Assembly (NCBI GenBank): GCA_903922735.1
Contig: CAIXUZ010000022.1
Span: 72,997 to 115,005, forward strand
From: an uncultured Verrucomicrobia subdivision 3 bacterium
GTDB lineage: Bacteria > Verrucomicrobiota > Verrucomicrobiia > Limisphaerales > UBA11358
DNA length: 42,009 bases
Direction of reading: 5' to 3'
In this document: positions 19,301 through 26,576 of the stretch, one piece after another
Layout of the letters: each line of letters starts with the position of its first letter
How positions within the stretch are numbered: position 1 is the first letter of the stretch
The notes under the pieces: generated by a model
The model's database searches: none
What the model saw: the letters and a program-made list of their open reading frames with translations, nothing else
What the model was told of the DNA's origin: nothing
Translations under genes and position numbers: made by a program

Positions 19301-20220
19301 ATCCCATCGATGCTGCCGGCGTGACGGTCAACAGCTTTAGCGACACCGGCGTGTCGACCCTGACCAATGACTACTTTTATGTCGTGTCCGCCGTGAATGG
19401 CTTTGGTGAGAGCCCCAATAGTCCGGAAGTCATGACGATGCCGTATTGGCGGGACACGGACATTGGGGCGGTGGGGCTGGCCGGCAGCGGCACTTTGAAC
19501 AACGGTTTGTTCACGGTTCGCGGCGCGGGCAGTGACATCGGCGGCACGAATGATTCCCTGAACTTCATGTATCACACCATGACCGGCGACGGCACCATCA
19601 TGGCCCGGGTGGCGAGTCTGGTGATCGGCGGCACCCTGGATGACAAAGTGGGTTTGATGATGCGCGAAACCGTCAATACCAACGCGCTGATGGCGGCGGT
19701 GATTCTGAACAGTGGATATGGCAAGCACCGGTTCGGGAGCCGTTCGGTAACGGGGGGTTCGGCGGTTTGGGTTGATGGCTCAACCAATATTATTGTGCCG
19801 CTGTGGTATAAGCTGACGCGGGTTGGCAACGCGTTTACGGGCTATGTCTCCACCAACGGCACCGCTTGGACGACGATGGCGTCAGCGACGTTTGCAATGT
19901 CCAATACCATCAATGTGGGTCTGGTGGTTTGCTCGCGCCAGACCAGCGCCTTGAACACCACCGGTTTTGACAACGTCCTGTCGCGGGCCTCACTCCCTTC
20001 GCCTCTGTTGGCCGGTGGACTTTTCAGCAGTCATAGCCTGACGCTTAATTTTAGCGGCACCAGCGGCCAGACTTACCGGGTGATGGCTGCTACCAACCCG
20101 TTTGTGGCTTTGCCCAACTGGTGGGTGTTGACCAACGGGGTATTTGGGAATGGCCCGGTAATTTTCACCGACTCCGCAACCTCCAGCGACGCGCGTTTTT
20201 ATCGAATCCTGTCACCCTGA
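16399..20220 (+). CDS. Large secreted right-handed beta-helix protein with CBM-like and FN3 domains
   Basis: 1273 residues with a signal peptide (MIRIKLIAVVIAVAGGLTAAQLHA). Residues of about 26-610 are a parallel beta-helix of the type in PL6/chondroitinase-B-like and DUF1565 proteins: YYVATNGSDA, PWQTINRAC, the GTYRE turn, then coils rich in N-N, H-N and S-G turns (NLIHDSMGPKGHSGAG, HHNIIWN). Two beta-sandwich, carbohydrate-binding-like domains follow (about 630-775 and 785-915), then a fibronectin type III domain (about 927-1010), a laminin-G/DUF1349-like sandwich (about 1019-1189) and a C-terminal module ending RFYRILSP. It is likely an extracellular polysaccharide lyase or glycosidase. 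A GGTGGGTGGTGG run about 8 bp upstream may serve as the ribosome-binding site. Confidence 0.85.
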   Translation: MIRIKLIAVVIAVAGGLTAAQLHAAVYYVATNGSDAYTTNQAKSLATPWQTINRACSNLLAGDVCLIRAGTYRETATVRFSGTSNAPVTFQAYTNETVTIDGTDGLTGWTTSVSNIWDAPMGWTLGDGDQIFINGTMQPAARWPNAGSSFPWPNSLIKPSPDWSYLVTVGYTSSTNGWFTDTNLPARADGYWNGATVHILSGHGWIMNHPAVSGYTNASKKIVTNDGNGANAAYAFSVGNEYYLTGIKAEMDGPGEWFYQSNTLSLYSTNAPTGVTAKHRNYGFDLRGKDFIKLVNLNFFACTIQTDANSTDHTFDGLVMQYLGHSSRNSSVSGLTLRDRSVLRNSDLGWDSRYLLSLSGNDCRAINNNLHDSGYVPNWDAQAGGFGYRNLFSHNTLQHSGRGLMGSMGRAAIMEYNDLSDAMKLTSDGAAFYTYLEAGNTVFRYNLIHDSMGPKGHSGAGIQGFYLDCQNSSWIIHHNIIWNIPNSAIQINCRHNFDQVFNNTCWGNGGALSTSFNADGESGTHVFNNLFNANPSGSTWTNSDLRFNFINSNTNSLYVAPTNGDFRLQTGSPAIDAGVVIPGVTDGFLGTSPDLGALEYGGADWTTNVGWNPIPPSPDPTYNSPVCVFANQVRDGSFESGILAPNWTTNTSSAVTLLYSNASAWTDKRLRTGYYGLQFNVGTSEVSQVVTGLLANCAYKAYAGIQTTNPATTVRFGIRNSGVPGAELLVPANTAADTNAAVNASSMWKMVALAFTTGPTNTTAEIYLNVSIPNGVTPVYADDFGVETDTKTDTDTGWTMVNDTNAAIIYSGAWTYATGRTSYGDYQADIHYTTGISNYAQYTFTGTGIRFITETYTNAGTFDVYLDNVFQTNVDRNSASRYGQIVRYASTGLAPGPHTIKVMKQSGTYLECDGFACQSGGGPYTAPPAPVGLAATVTNSSEIDLSWTVSSGAVNYNVKRGDVSGGPYPIDAAGVTVNSFSDTGVSTLTNDYFYVVSAVNGFGESPNSPEVMTMPYWRDTDIGAVGLAGSGTLNNGLFTVRGAGSDIGGTNDSLNFMYHTMTGDGTIMARVASLVIGGTLDDKVGLMMRETVNTNALMAAVILNSGYGKHRFGSRSVTGGSAVWVDGSTNIIVPLWYKLTRVGNAFTGYVSTNGTAWTTMASATFAMSNTINVGLVVCSRQTSALNTTGFDNVLSRASLPSPLLAGGLFSSHSLTLNFSGTSGQTYRVMAATNPFVALPNWWVLTNGVFGNGPVIFTDSATSSDARFYRILSP

Positions 20221-20283
20221 GCGGGGTTGTTTGATATTGCTCATTTTCTCTTGCCTCCAACGTTCGCCCCGGTTCTTTGGTTC

Positions 20284-21282
20284 CTAGTGAGCCGCGGTGA
20301 CCATGTATTCCTTTAATATTCGCACGTAGAGCCGGTATTCCTCCAGCGAAACGCCCGGCGGCGTCTGATGATCCACGCTCGGAATGAAGCCGCCGCTCTT
20401 CATCAACGGCCGGAGCCGCTCAAACTCGGCACGGATCGCCGCTTCGCCCTGATGCATGACCAGTTTGTTGTAATGCCCGACCATCCGCAGGTTCGGGTGG
20501 AGCCGCCGCAGCTGGTTGCCATCCACTCCGGCCTGGCGCTCCAGTGGCAGCACGCCGTCCACGCCCACCGCTTGCAGCCACGGCACGAGCATCGTCACCT
20601 CGCCGTCGGTGTCCACGATGGTCAATAGATTCAATTCCTTGGCCCGCGCGATCAGCTTCCGGTAATACGGGGCGAGGAATTCCTCGAACGTCGGTTGCGA
20701 GATCATCGGACCGTTGTTGTAAGACATGTCCTCGGCAATGGTCATGAAGGTCGGCACACAACTTTTGGCGATTTGTTCCAGCAGGCGCAGGTTGAAATCC
20801 AGCAGGTCTTGATTGATCCGGTGTACCAGTTCCGGCTCGTCGTAATACGCGTAGCTCAGCCGTTCGAAATCCATCAGCGTTCGCGGAAACCAGAAAAATC
20901 CCTCCAGCGTCACCCACACCACCGCCTCGCCCTGCGCCTGGCGGGCCGCCCAGGGCCGCATCCCGGCGATGGCCTGCGAATGATCCGGATAGAGCTTGGG
21001 CCGGATGCTCAGATAATCATCCATGCTGCCCACCATGCCCTCGGTGTGGTGCTGGGTGGCCTCGATGGTTGCCTGCGTCGTGCTGAACCAGAACTGCTGG
21101 TAGGGATCGAGGCCGAAATATTGGGCGATCTCGAAGACCTGGCCAAACTTCAGTTCGCGCGGCAATCCTTCGCCATGCCAGCGGGCGATGGTTTTGTCCC
21201 ACCACATCGCCCATTCCCAGACCGGCAGGCGGTCCACCGGCTGGAAATTCATCACCGCCCGGAATCTTTCTACATGGTTCAT
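20284..21282 (-). CDS. Uroporphyrinogen decarboxylase-like family protein
   Basis: 332 residues from the ATG at 21282 (MNHVERFRAVMNFQPVDRLPVWEW); a TTG start at 21303 is not preferred because AAAGG stands about 11 bp before this ATG. The fold is the URO-D/MtaA TIM barrel, shown by the N-terminal FRAVMNFQPVDRLP and the C-terminal GGFIPSVDHQTPPGVSLEEY. Where zinc-dependent corrinoid methyltransferases (MtaA, CmuA) carry HxC, this protein reads VDTDGEV, so that zinc site is not visible. Together with its position at the end of a glycosidase operon (28 bp after the GH106 gene), this argues against haem synthesis. Members of this subfamily often accompany carbohydrate genes, and their reaction is not known to me. 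Confidence 0.85.
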   Translation of the reverse strand: MNHVERFRAVMNFQPVDRLPVWEWAMWWDKTIARWHGEGLPRELKFGQVFEIAQYFGLDPYQQFWFSTTQATIEATQHHTEGMVGSMDDYLSIRPKLYPDHSQAIAGMRPWAARQAQGEAVVWVTLEGFFWFPRTLMDFERLSYAYYDEPELVHRINQDLLDFNLRLLEQIAKSCVPTFMTIAEDMSYNNGPMISQPTFEEFLAPYYRKLIARAKELNLLTIVDTDGEVTMLVPWLQAVGVDGVLPLERQAGVDGNQLRRLHPNLRMVGHYNKLVMHQGEAAIRAEFERLRPLMKSGGFIPSVDHQTPPGVSLEEYRLYVRILKEYMVTAAH

Positions 21283-21310
21283 ATCATTATGGCCTTTCAC
21301 CAAAACGGTT

Positions 21311-24300
21311 TTACTTTGCCGGCATGATTTCCGCCCTTTGCAAAGTCACCGGGCCAAACAAACCCGCCGGTTCCAGCGGTGTTTTTGCCGTGAGCTTGCG
21401 GATGTTCGTGCGGGTCAGGCGCTGCGATTCCGGCAGTCCGGCGTCGCCGATGATGCGGTTCGGCCAGAAATTCACGACCTCGATCTCCAGCTTGTTTACT
21501 CCCGGCTTCACCGCCTTCGTCACCTCCACCCGCCACGGCGGGCACCAGACGATGCCGCAGGATTGGCCGTTCACTTTCACCTCGGCCAGTTCGCGCACGT
21601 CGCCCAAGTCCAGAAATAGGATCTGGGATTTGGCGTCTGGGATTGGGGATGGCAAGGTGAACATTTTTTCATAAACCGCCGTTCCCGAGTAAAACTTGAT
21701 GCCGGGCTCCGTGCGGGTTGGCCAGCTCGCGAGCGAATCAAACTGCGCGGTGGCCGGCCCGCCCCATTGGGGGTCGAAGTGCACCGTCCACGCGCCGGTT
21801 ATTTGCTGAACGGTTTTAAAGTTCAGATGATTGTCGTAAGCCGTTGTTAAATGATTTGAAGCTGGCTCGCGGAAGACCACAAACCACGAACCACACGGCG
21901 CAAAGTCCAGCGGCACATGGGTGCGTCCGTCTTTTTCCTCGTAGCCGGCGGCGAATTGACTTTCGCCCGTCACCGGGTTCCATAGTTCTGGGGCTTTGCC
22001 GGTCACACGAAACGCAGTGGTCATGGTGGTCTCGGCATTGGTCGCCCGGTTCGCCACAAAATAGATTTCGGTGTCACCTGTTTTCCGATGGATGTAATCC
22101 AACTGTGAACCGGGGCCGGCTTGAAACTGGCAGTCGGGCGGCACGCCGTCGGTCAGCAGGACTTCGCGTGCAGTCTTTCCGGCGATGACGCGGCCGGGGC
22201 CGACTTGGCCGCCCCACAACTCATCCGCCAGTTTTTTCACCGCGGCGTCGGTGGACTTCTCATTTTGCAGCGTTTCGCCGTGCCGCGGCTTTGGCCCGAT
22301 GACCGTGGCGCCGGCCGCGACGAGGGCCTTGATTTTTTTCAGGACGCGCAACGAAATCACGTCGCGCTCCGGTAGCACCAGCACCCGATAATTGATCCCG
22401 TCCGGCAGAAAGATTTTTCCGTCCTTCACCGCGGCGCGTTCGATCAGCGCCTCGGCCGTGATGACGTCGTAATCGTAGCCCGGCCCGAGGTGCGCCGGGT
22501 CCGAGGACTTGAGTTGCGCAAAATTCGGGACGTGGTCGCCATAGTAATACAGCCCGTCGGCGGCGAAATGGCCTTGTTGCAGCATCCACTGGCAGCGGTT
22601 GATATAGCTGAAGAACGGCGCGGATTTCTGCCACCACGTCACCTTGGGATTCAGGTGCGTGCCGGCAAAATACTGCTGGCCCGGAATGCCGGTGTCGTCC
22701 GGCGAGCACACGAAGGCATGCCAGACAAGGACGTTCAATCCTTCGCACAGCGCCTTGTCGAAGGATGGCTTGAGATTGTCCCAGATTTTTTCCTGCCAGT
22801 GTGGCCCGATGGTGGTGAAGCCTTCCGCAAAGACATAGGGATGCCCGTAGGTATGGGCCGCGCTGGCGGGCTGCTTGACGAAGAAACGGTTCGTGTCGCC
22901 GATGCGGTGCGTCCAGGACCACGCCCAGAATTCGCTCATCGGCGCGTCGTCCCAGCCGAGGCAGCGCTGGGCGTCAATCGGCACCGCGTGCGGCCCGCCG
23001 CTTTCGGGATGGATGCTGATGCCGTGCTTGTGCGCGTTGTCACGGAATAGCCGGAAATGTCCGTCAATCGCCAGATCGCCGAGCGTCTGGCGGTAATCAA
23101 ACAGAAAACGGTCGCTCGCGTCGCGGCTGTTCACGATCCGCCCGGCCAGCACCGGGAGCCACGAGGTCAGGTCGTAGCCGCGCCGTTTCTGAAATTCCGC
23201 GCGCAGCGTCGGCGTCCAGTTGGCCAGTTCCACCTCCCAACTGTCGGTGTGCAGATACTTCAAGGTGTTTCCGGCGAGCGGTCCGGCATCGGCGATGAGC
23301 GGTTCGACAATTTTGTCCCAGTAGTTTTGAAACGCCGTGGCGCTGTAAACGTCAATCGCGAAGCCATTCCAACCGTCGCTGCACGTTGAGACGTAGGCAT
23401 GGTCGCCGATGGTGTAGCCAAATCGCAATATTTGCCAGTCGCCCGCCGGCGCCTCCCAGTTCAGGGTGCCGTCCGGTGAAAGTCTCCCGGACAGGTCCAC
23501 CACATCCGCCGCCTCGGCATCCTGTTCGCCGGGCGTGGCGTGGATTTCGGCGAACAGCGGCGAGGAGTCTGGCGCGGAGAACGGCTTGAGCGATTCCTGG
23601 AGCGCCTTCTGTTTCCAGTTTTTCAGCGGCGGATGGCTGGCCGGCAAATTAGCCAGCACTTCCGGCAGTTGTAGTTCGGCCACCTGCACATTGCGCGGGG
23701 CGGCGGGGTTCTTCGGATCGAACGCGTCCAGAAACACCACGCGGACGGCGCGGGCGGTGCTGGGGGGAAATTTCACCACCGCCTCGGCGCCATTCTTCAC
23801 GGCAAAGGCTTTGACGGCGTCAAAATGGTTGCCATCCGCGGAAACTTGCAGTTCGCAGTTGCGCGGGCCGTAGCCGGGGCGGCCTAGAATTTTCAATGCC
23901 GATAGGACCGCTGGTTTTTCCAGGCTCACTTGCAGCCATTCGGAATGCTGGCGGGACGGACCTTCGCCGGCCTTTGTGCCGCCGGAAACCCAAAACGTGG
24001 CGTCATCGCCATCCCCGGCCAGGTCGGCCAAATGTTCCGGCAGGCTGGAACTGGCGGTGAGGGTGCTGCTGTTGCCTGACGCGTCTTTCCGGCGGTAGGC
24101 GACCACTGCCGTGTCGCGATAATAACCCTCGCGCGCCGGCGGCGGGGGCAGTTTCACCGTCAGATGGGTGCCGCCGGAAGTCTTCAGTTCGGACCAGACG
24201 TATTTTTTGGCGGCATCCTCCGGCGTCACCACCGGCCCGCCCAGATTCCAGCCGCTCTGGATATTCAGGCTGATTTCAAGTCCGAGCCGGTTCGCTTCGC

Positions 24301-24616
24301 GCAACGTGTGTTTGTAGAGTTCACGCCATTCTGGCGTGAAAAAAGTCGGACCGTGCGGCACGGGGGTGTTCCCATCTTGCGCCGCGCCGTTTGCGTCAAA
24401 GATGACCGCGCCGCCGAAGCCCTTGGCCTTCATTTCTTCGAGATCGTGCGTGATGGATGCCTGGGTGACATTGCCGTTAAGCCACCACCAGTAAGCCCGC
24501 AGCCGGGCGGTGTTCGGCGGATTATTCCAGCCGCTTTCCAGACTGCTCGTCTCTGCCTGCGCCAGACCGCCGGCTAAAACGGATATGACAACGGATGCAA
24601 AAATAATGGTTCTCAT
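21311..24616 (-). CDS. GH106 alpha-L-rhamnosidase-like protein 1, with discoidin-like domain
   Basis: 1101 residues with a signal peptide (MRTIIFASVVISVLAGGLAQA). The GH106 N-terminus is plain: NPPNTARLRAYWWWLNGNVT then DLEEMKAKGFGGAVIFD. The barrel carries the family acids in HTDSWEVELANW, a second motif in HPESGGPHAVP and FAEGFTTIGPHW. Residues of about 180-320 look like an F5/8 type C (discoidin) carbohydrate-binding insert (LEKPAVLSALKILGRPGYGP...CELQVSADG). The C-terminus is a GH2-like galactose-binding sandwich (GTAVYEKMFTL, WPNRIIGD, PAGLFGPVTL). GH106 enzymes remove terminal alpha-L-rhamnose. It is preceded by a 58-bp leader copied from the end of the neighbouring GH106 gene. Confidence 0.88.
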   Translation of the reverse strand: MRTIIFASVVISVLAGGLAQAETSSLESGWNNPPNTARLRAYWWWLNGNVTQASITHDLEEMKAKGFGGAVIFDANGAAQDGNTPVPHGPTFFTPEWRELYKHTLREANRLGLEISLNIQSGWNLGGPVVTPEDAAKKYVWSELKTSGGTHLTVKLPPPPAREGYYRDTAVVAYRRKDASGNSSTLTASSSLPEHLADLAGDGDDATFWVSGGTKAGEGPSRQHSEWLQVSLEKPAVLSALKILGRPGYGPRNCELQVSADGNHFDAVKAFAVKNGAEAVVKFPPSTARAVRVVFLDAFDPKNPAAPRNVQVAELQLPEVLANLPASHPPLKNWKQKALQESLKPFSAPDSSPLFAEIHATPGEQDAEAADVVDLSGRLSPDGTLNWEAPAGDWQILRFGYTIGDHAYVSTCSDGWNGFAIDVYSATAFQNYWDKIVEPLIADAGPLAGNTLKYLHTDSWEVELANWTPTLRAEFQKRRGYDLTSWLPVLAGRIVNSRDASDRFLFDYRQTLGDLAIDGHFRLFRDNAHKHGISIHPESGGPHAVPIDAQRCLGWDDAPMSEFWAWSWTHRIGDTNRFFVKQPASAAHTYGHPYVFAEGFTTIGPHWQEKIWDNLKPSFDKALCEGLNVLVWHAFVCSPDDTGIPGQQYFAGTHLNPKVTWWQKSAPFFSYINRCQWMLQQGHFAADGLYYYGDHVPNFAQLKSSDPAHLGPGYDYDVITAEALIERAAVKDGKIFLPDGINYRVLVLPERDVISLRVLKKIKALVAAGATVIGPKPRHGETLQNEKSTDAAVKKLADELWGGQVGPGRVIAGKTAREVLLTDGVPPDCQFQAGPGSQLDYIHRKTGDTEIYFVANRATNAETTMTTAFRVTGKAPELWNPVTGESQFAAGYEEKDGRTHVPLDFAPCGSWFVVFREPASNHLTTAYDNHLNFKTVQQITGAWTVHFDPQWGGPATAQFDSLASWPTRTEPGIKFYSGTAVYEKMFTLPSPIPDAKSQILFLDLGDVRELAEVKVNGQSCGIVWCPPWRVEVTKAVKPGVNKLEIEVVNFWPNRIIGDAGLPESQRLTRTNIRKLTAKTPLEPAGLFGPVTLQRAEIMPAK

Positions 24617-24674
24617 GTTTTTTTGGAGCGCTCGGGTGGGGTCGGAATGGATTGTATTTAATATGATAATCCGT
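24617..24674 (-). repeat. Duplicated GH106 leader, copy A
   Basis: These 58 bp directly precede the GH106-1 ATG. Copy B (26520-26576) follows the GH106-2 stop. By eye the copies match at about 50 of 57 positions and share CCGACCCCACCCGAGCGCT plus a run of seven A just before an ATG. The similarity continues into the start codon region (MRTII here, MKTII in copy B). It probably marks an ancient tandem duplication and may carry the translation signal, as no Shine-Dalgarno sequence is visible. Confidence 0.75.
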
Positions 24675-24749
24675 TCAATGCTGAATCCACGTCACCGGCC
24701 CCAGCAGGCCGGAGGGACTGACAGGAAATTGCTTTTCATGCGGGCTCAC
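24675..24749 (-). pseudogene. 3' remnant of a lost GH106 gene
   Basis: Reading leftward, the 24 codons before a TGA at 24675-24677 encode HEKQFPVSPSGLLGPVT-WIQH, the typical GH106 C-terminus. Compare ESGLLGPVTLIQH at the end of GH106-2 and AEKQF...PSGLLGPVTF in GH106-3. A stop (TAA at 24750-24752) lies immediately upstream in frame, so this is a fossil. The residues between EKQF and PSGLLG in intact copies are missing here. Confidence 0.75.
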
Positions 24750-24772
24750 TTATTTGACGGTGCGCGGGTGAG
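24718..24772 (-). repeat. 55-bp imperfect repeat, copy A
   Basis: Matches 26438-26492 at about 46 of 55 positions in the same orientation, without gaps. Both copies contain CCCGCATGA and AAGCAATTTCCT, which read HEKQFP or HDKQFP in the GH106 C-terminal frame. Here the repeat precedes the GH106 fossil; in copy B it is joined to a different gene end. Confidence 0.7.
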
Positions 24773-24875
24773 TTGCGCGACGAAGAGGGCGAGGCTGCTC
24801 CAAGGTGCGAGATTTTTTCTGGGAGAAATTTTTTCGAGGTGGAACGCTGGCGGGGGCAATTCATCATCATGGCCA

Positions 24876-26339
24876 TCAGTTGGTCTGGACGCTTTTTGGC
24901 TTGGCCGCCGGCCAGCTATTTTTCCATTCCGCCATCAGTTCTTTCACCAACGCCGCGTGCTCGGGTCGTTTGGCGAGATTGGTGTTTTCCTGCGGGTCGG
25001 ATTGATGGTCGTAAAGTTCCAGGGCATCCACCTTGGTGTGGTTGGCTTGGTTGACCCAGACCGTAAAACGATAGCGGTCGGTGCGCATCGAGTAGCCCAT
25101 CAACCCGCCCTTCTGCGAGCGCGGATACTGGCTGAAGGCGGCGGTTTTCCACGCCCGGTTCGGGTCGGCGAGCAACGGTTTGAAGCTGGTGCCTTCAAGG
25201 TGTTGGGGCAGCGGCAGGCCGGCCAGTTCGGCCAGCGTGGGATAGATGTCCACGAATTCCACCAGCGCGGCGGTGTGCTTGCCGGCGTTTTTCATGCCGG
25301 GCGCGGAGAGGATGAGCGGCGCGTGGGTATCATTTTCCACGTTGCTGTGCTTGGCCCAGGCATCGTGCTCGCCGAGTTTCCAGCCGTGATCGCCCCAAAG
25401 CACGATGATGGTGTTTTCGCGCAGGCCGAGCCGGTCCAATTCCGCCAGCACGCGGCCGACCTGGGCGTCCATGTAGCTGACGGCGGCATAGTAACCGTGC
25501 TTCAATTGCCGCGCATAGTCATCCGGGAGATGCCGCCCGGCGGGAACGCCGGCGTAGCTGCGCAGTTCCCCGCCGGTCAACACGGCATAGTCCGGTGCGT
25601 CCTTTGGCGGAAACGGATTGGGCGCGAGCGGAATCTTCGCGGGGTCGTAGAGTTCCCAATATTTCTGCGGCGAAACGAAAGGCAGATGCGGCTTGATGAA
25701 GCCGACGGCCAGAAACCACGGCTGCGTATTCGTCTTCAGGCTGGCGAGTGTTTTCACCGCGATGTCGGCGAGTTCGCCATCATGCAGCGCGTTGTCCGGG
25801 CCGTCCGTGGCGCGGAACGACGGGCCGCGGGCTGCTTTTTTACCCGGGGGCGCGTCCGCATCCGCCGGGGCGCGCTCGGCGCCGTGCGGCGCTTTGGGAA
25901 AAATTGTGGGCACGGACCACGAGGCGGGATCATCCAAGCCGTGATGATAAATCTTACCCATCGCCGCCGTGAAATAACCGTGGTTCTTGAAGAGCTGCGG
26001 CAACGCGACCACGTCCGGCAATGCTTTCCGGAAATGCGTCTGGAGGTCGTAAACCTTGGTGGTGTCCGGGCGCGTGCCGGTGAGCAGGCTGGAGCGCGAG
26101 GGGGAACACACGGCTTGCTGGCAATAGGCGCGGTCAAAGACCATGCCTTGGCGGGCGAGTTGGTCGATGTTCGGGCTTTTGATTTCAGATACGCCATAGC
26201 AGCCGAGTTCCGGGCGCAGATCGTCCACGGCGATGAAGAGCACGTTCGGCTTGGCGGCGGGCGCAGCGGCACCAATTGCCCCCATTGGGGTGGTGACGAA
26301 CAAACCGGTCAGCAGCAGCGCGGTGGATTTTAGTTTCAT
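24876..26339 (-). CDS. Secreted sulfatase, iduronate-2-sulfatase-like
   Basis: 487 residues with an N-terminal signal peptide (MKLKSTALLLTGLFVTTPMG). The type I sulfatase core begins with PNVLFIAVDDLRPELGCYG (metal-binding D39/D40). The sulfatase signature is CSPSRSSLLTG with C78 as the residue converted to formylglycine. Further family elements are HGLDDPASW, GFIKPHLPFVSP, LWGDHGWKLGEH (DH metal ligands) and KHSNVENDTHAPLI. The closest recognisable group is the iduronate-2-sulfatase-like S1 subfamily common in Planctomycetes and Verrucomicrobia. It should remove sulfate esters from the same glycan attacked by the flanking rhamnosidases, probably in the periplasm. The maturation enzyme FGE is not in the window. 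Confidence 0.93.
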   Translation of the reverse strand: MKLKSTALLLTGLFVTTPMGAIGAAAPAAKPNVLFIAVDDLRPELGCYGVSEIKSPNIDQLARQGMVFDRAYCQQAVCSPSRSSLLTGTRPDTTKVYDLQTHFRKALPDVVALPQLFKNHGYFTAAMGKIYHHGLDDPASWSVPTIFPKAPHGAERAPADADAPPGKKAARGPSFRATDGPDNALHDGELADIAVKTLASLKTNTQPWFLAVGFIKPHLPFVSPQKYWELYDPAKIPLAPNPFPPKDAPDYAVLTGGELRSYAGVPAGRHLPDDYARQLKHGYYAAVSYMDAQVGRVLAELDRLGLRENTIIVLWGDHGWKLGEHDAWAKHSNVENDTHAPLILSAPGMKNAGKHTAALVEFVDIYPTLAELAGLPLPQHLEGTSFKPLLADPNRAWKTAAFSQYPRSQKGGLMGYSMRTDRYRFTVWVNQANHTKVDALELYDHQSDPQENTNLAKRPEHAALVKELMAEWKNSWPAAKPKSVQTN

Positions 26340-26356
26340 GATGCGAATCTAGACGT

Positions 26357-26519
26357 TCACTTCGCCTTCAAAGTTTCGATGAGAAATTCCGTGATCGTTG
26401 CGTGCCGGACATTGGGCGCGCCGGGATAAACCAGTTGCTGATAGGAAATTGCTTATCATGCGGGCACTAATACTGGACGCTGCGCGGGTGAGCCTGGCTG
26501 CGGAAATAATTGTCTTCAT
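26357..26519 (-). pseudogene. Gutted gene between GH106-2 and the sulfatase
   Basis: Reading leftward, an ATG at 26519 starts MKTIISA, like the MRTIIFAS start of GH106-1 and behind the same leader (26520-26576). Within 30 bp the sequence passes into the 55-bp repeat (26492-26438). It then joins, in another frame, a 27-codon gene end at 26440-26357 reading QQLVYPGAPNVRH-ATITEFLIETLKAK and a TGA. The latter looks like the C-terminus of an alpha/beta-hydrolase or esterase, but is too short to assign. The region therefore seems to hold the two ends of one or more deleted genes. A continuous 58-codon frame from this ATG is probably accidental. Confidence 0.6.
26438..26492 (-). repeat. 55-bp imperfect repeat, copy B
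   Basis: Partner of 24718-24772. Its left edge coincides with the junction to the unidentified C-terminal fragment, so it may mark a recombination point. Confidence 0.7.
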
Positions 26520-26576
26520 TTTTTTTGTAGCGCTCGGGTGGGGTCGGTCTGGATGGTATTAAATACGATAAACCGT
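26520..26576 (-). repeat. Duplicated GH106 leader, copy B
   Basis: Partner of 24617-24674. It begins directly after the GH106-2 stop codon (26577-26579) and ends with seven A before an ATG at 26519 that no longer starts an intact gene. Confidence 0.75.

Noticed and set aside
26357..26519. Intact 58-codon gene from the ATG at 26519
   Set aside because: The frame crosses the repeat and runs out of phase with the recognisable C-terminal fragment, so it is better read as joined gene ends.
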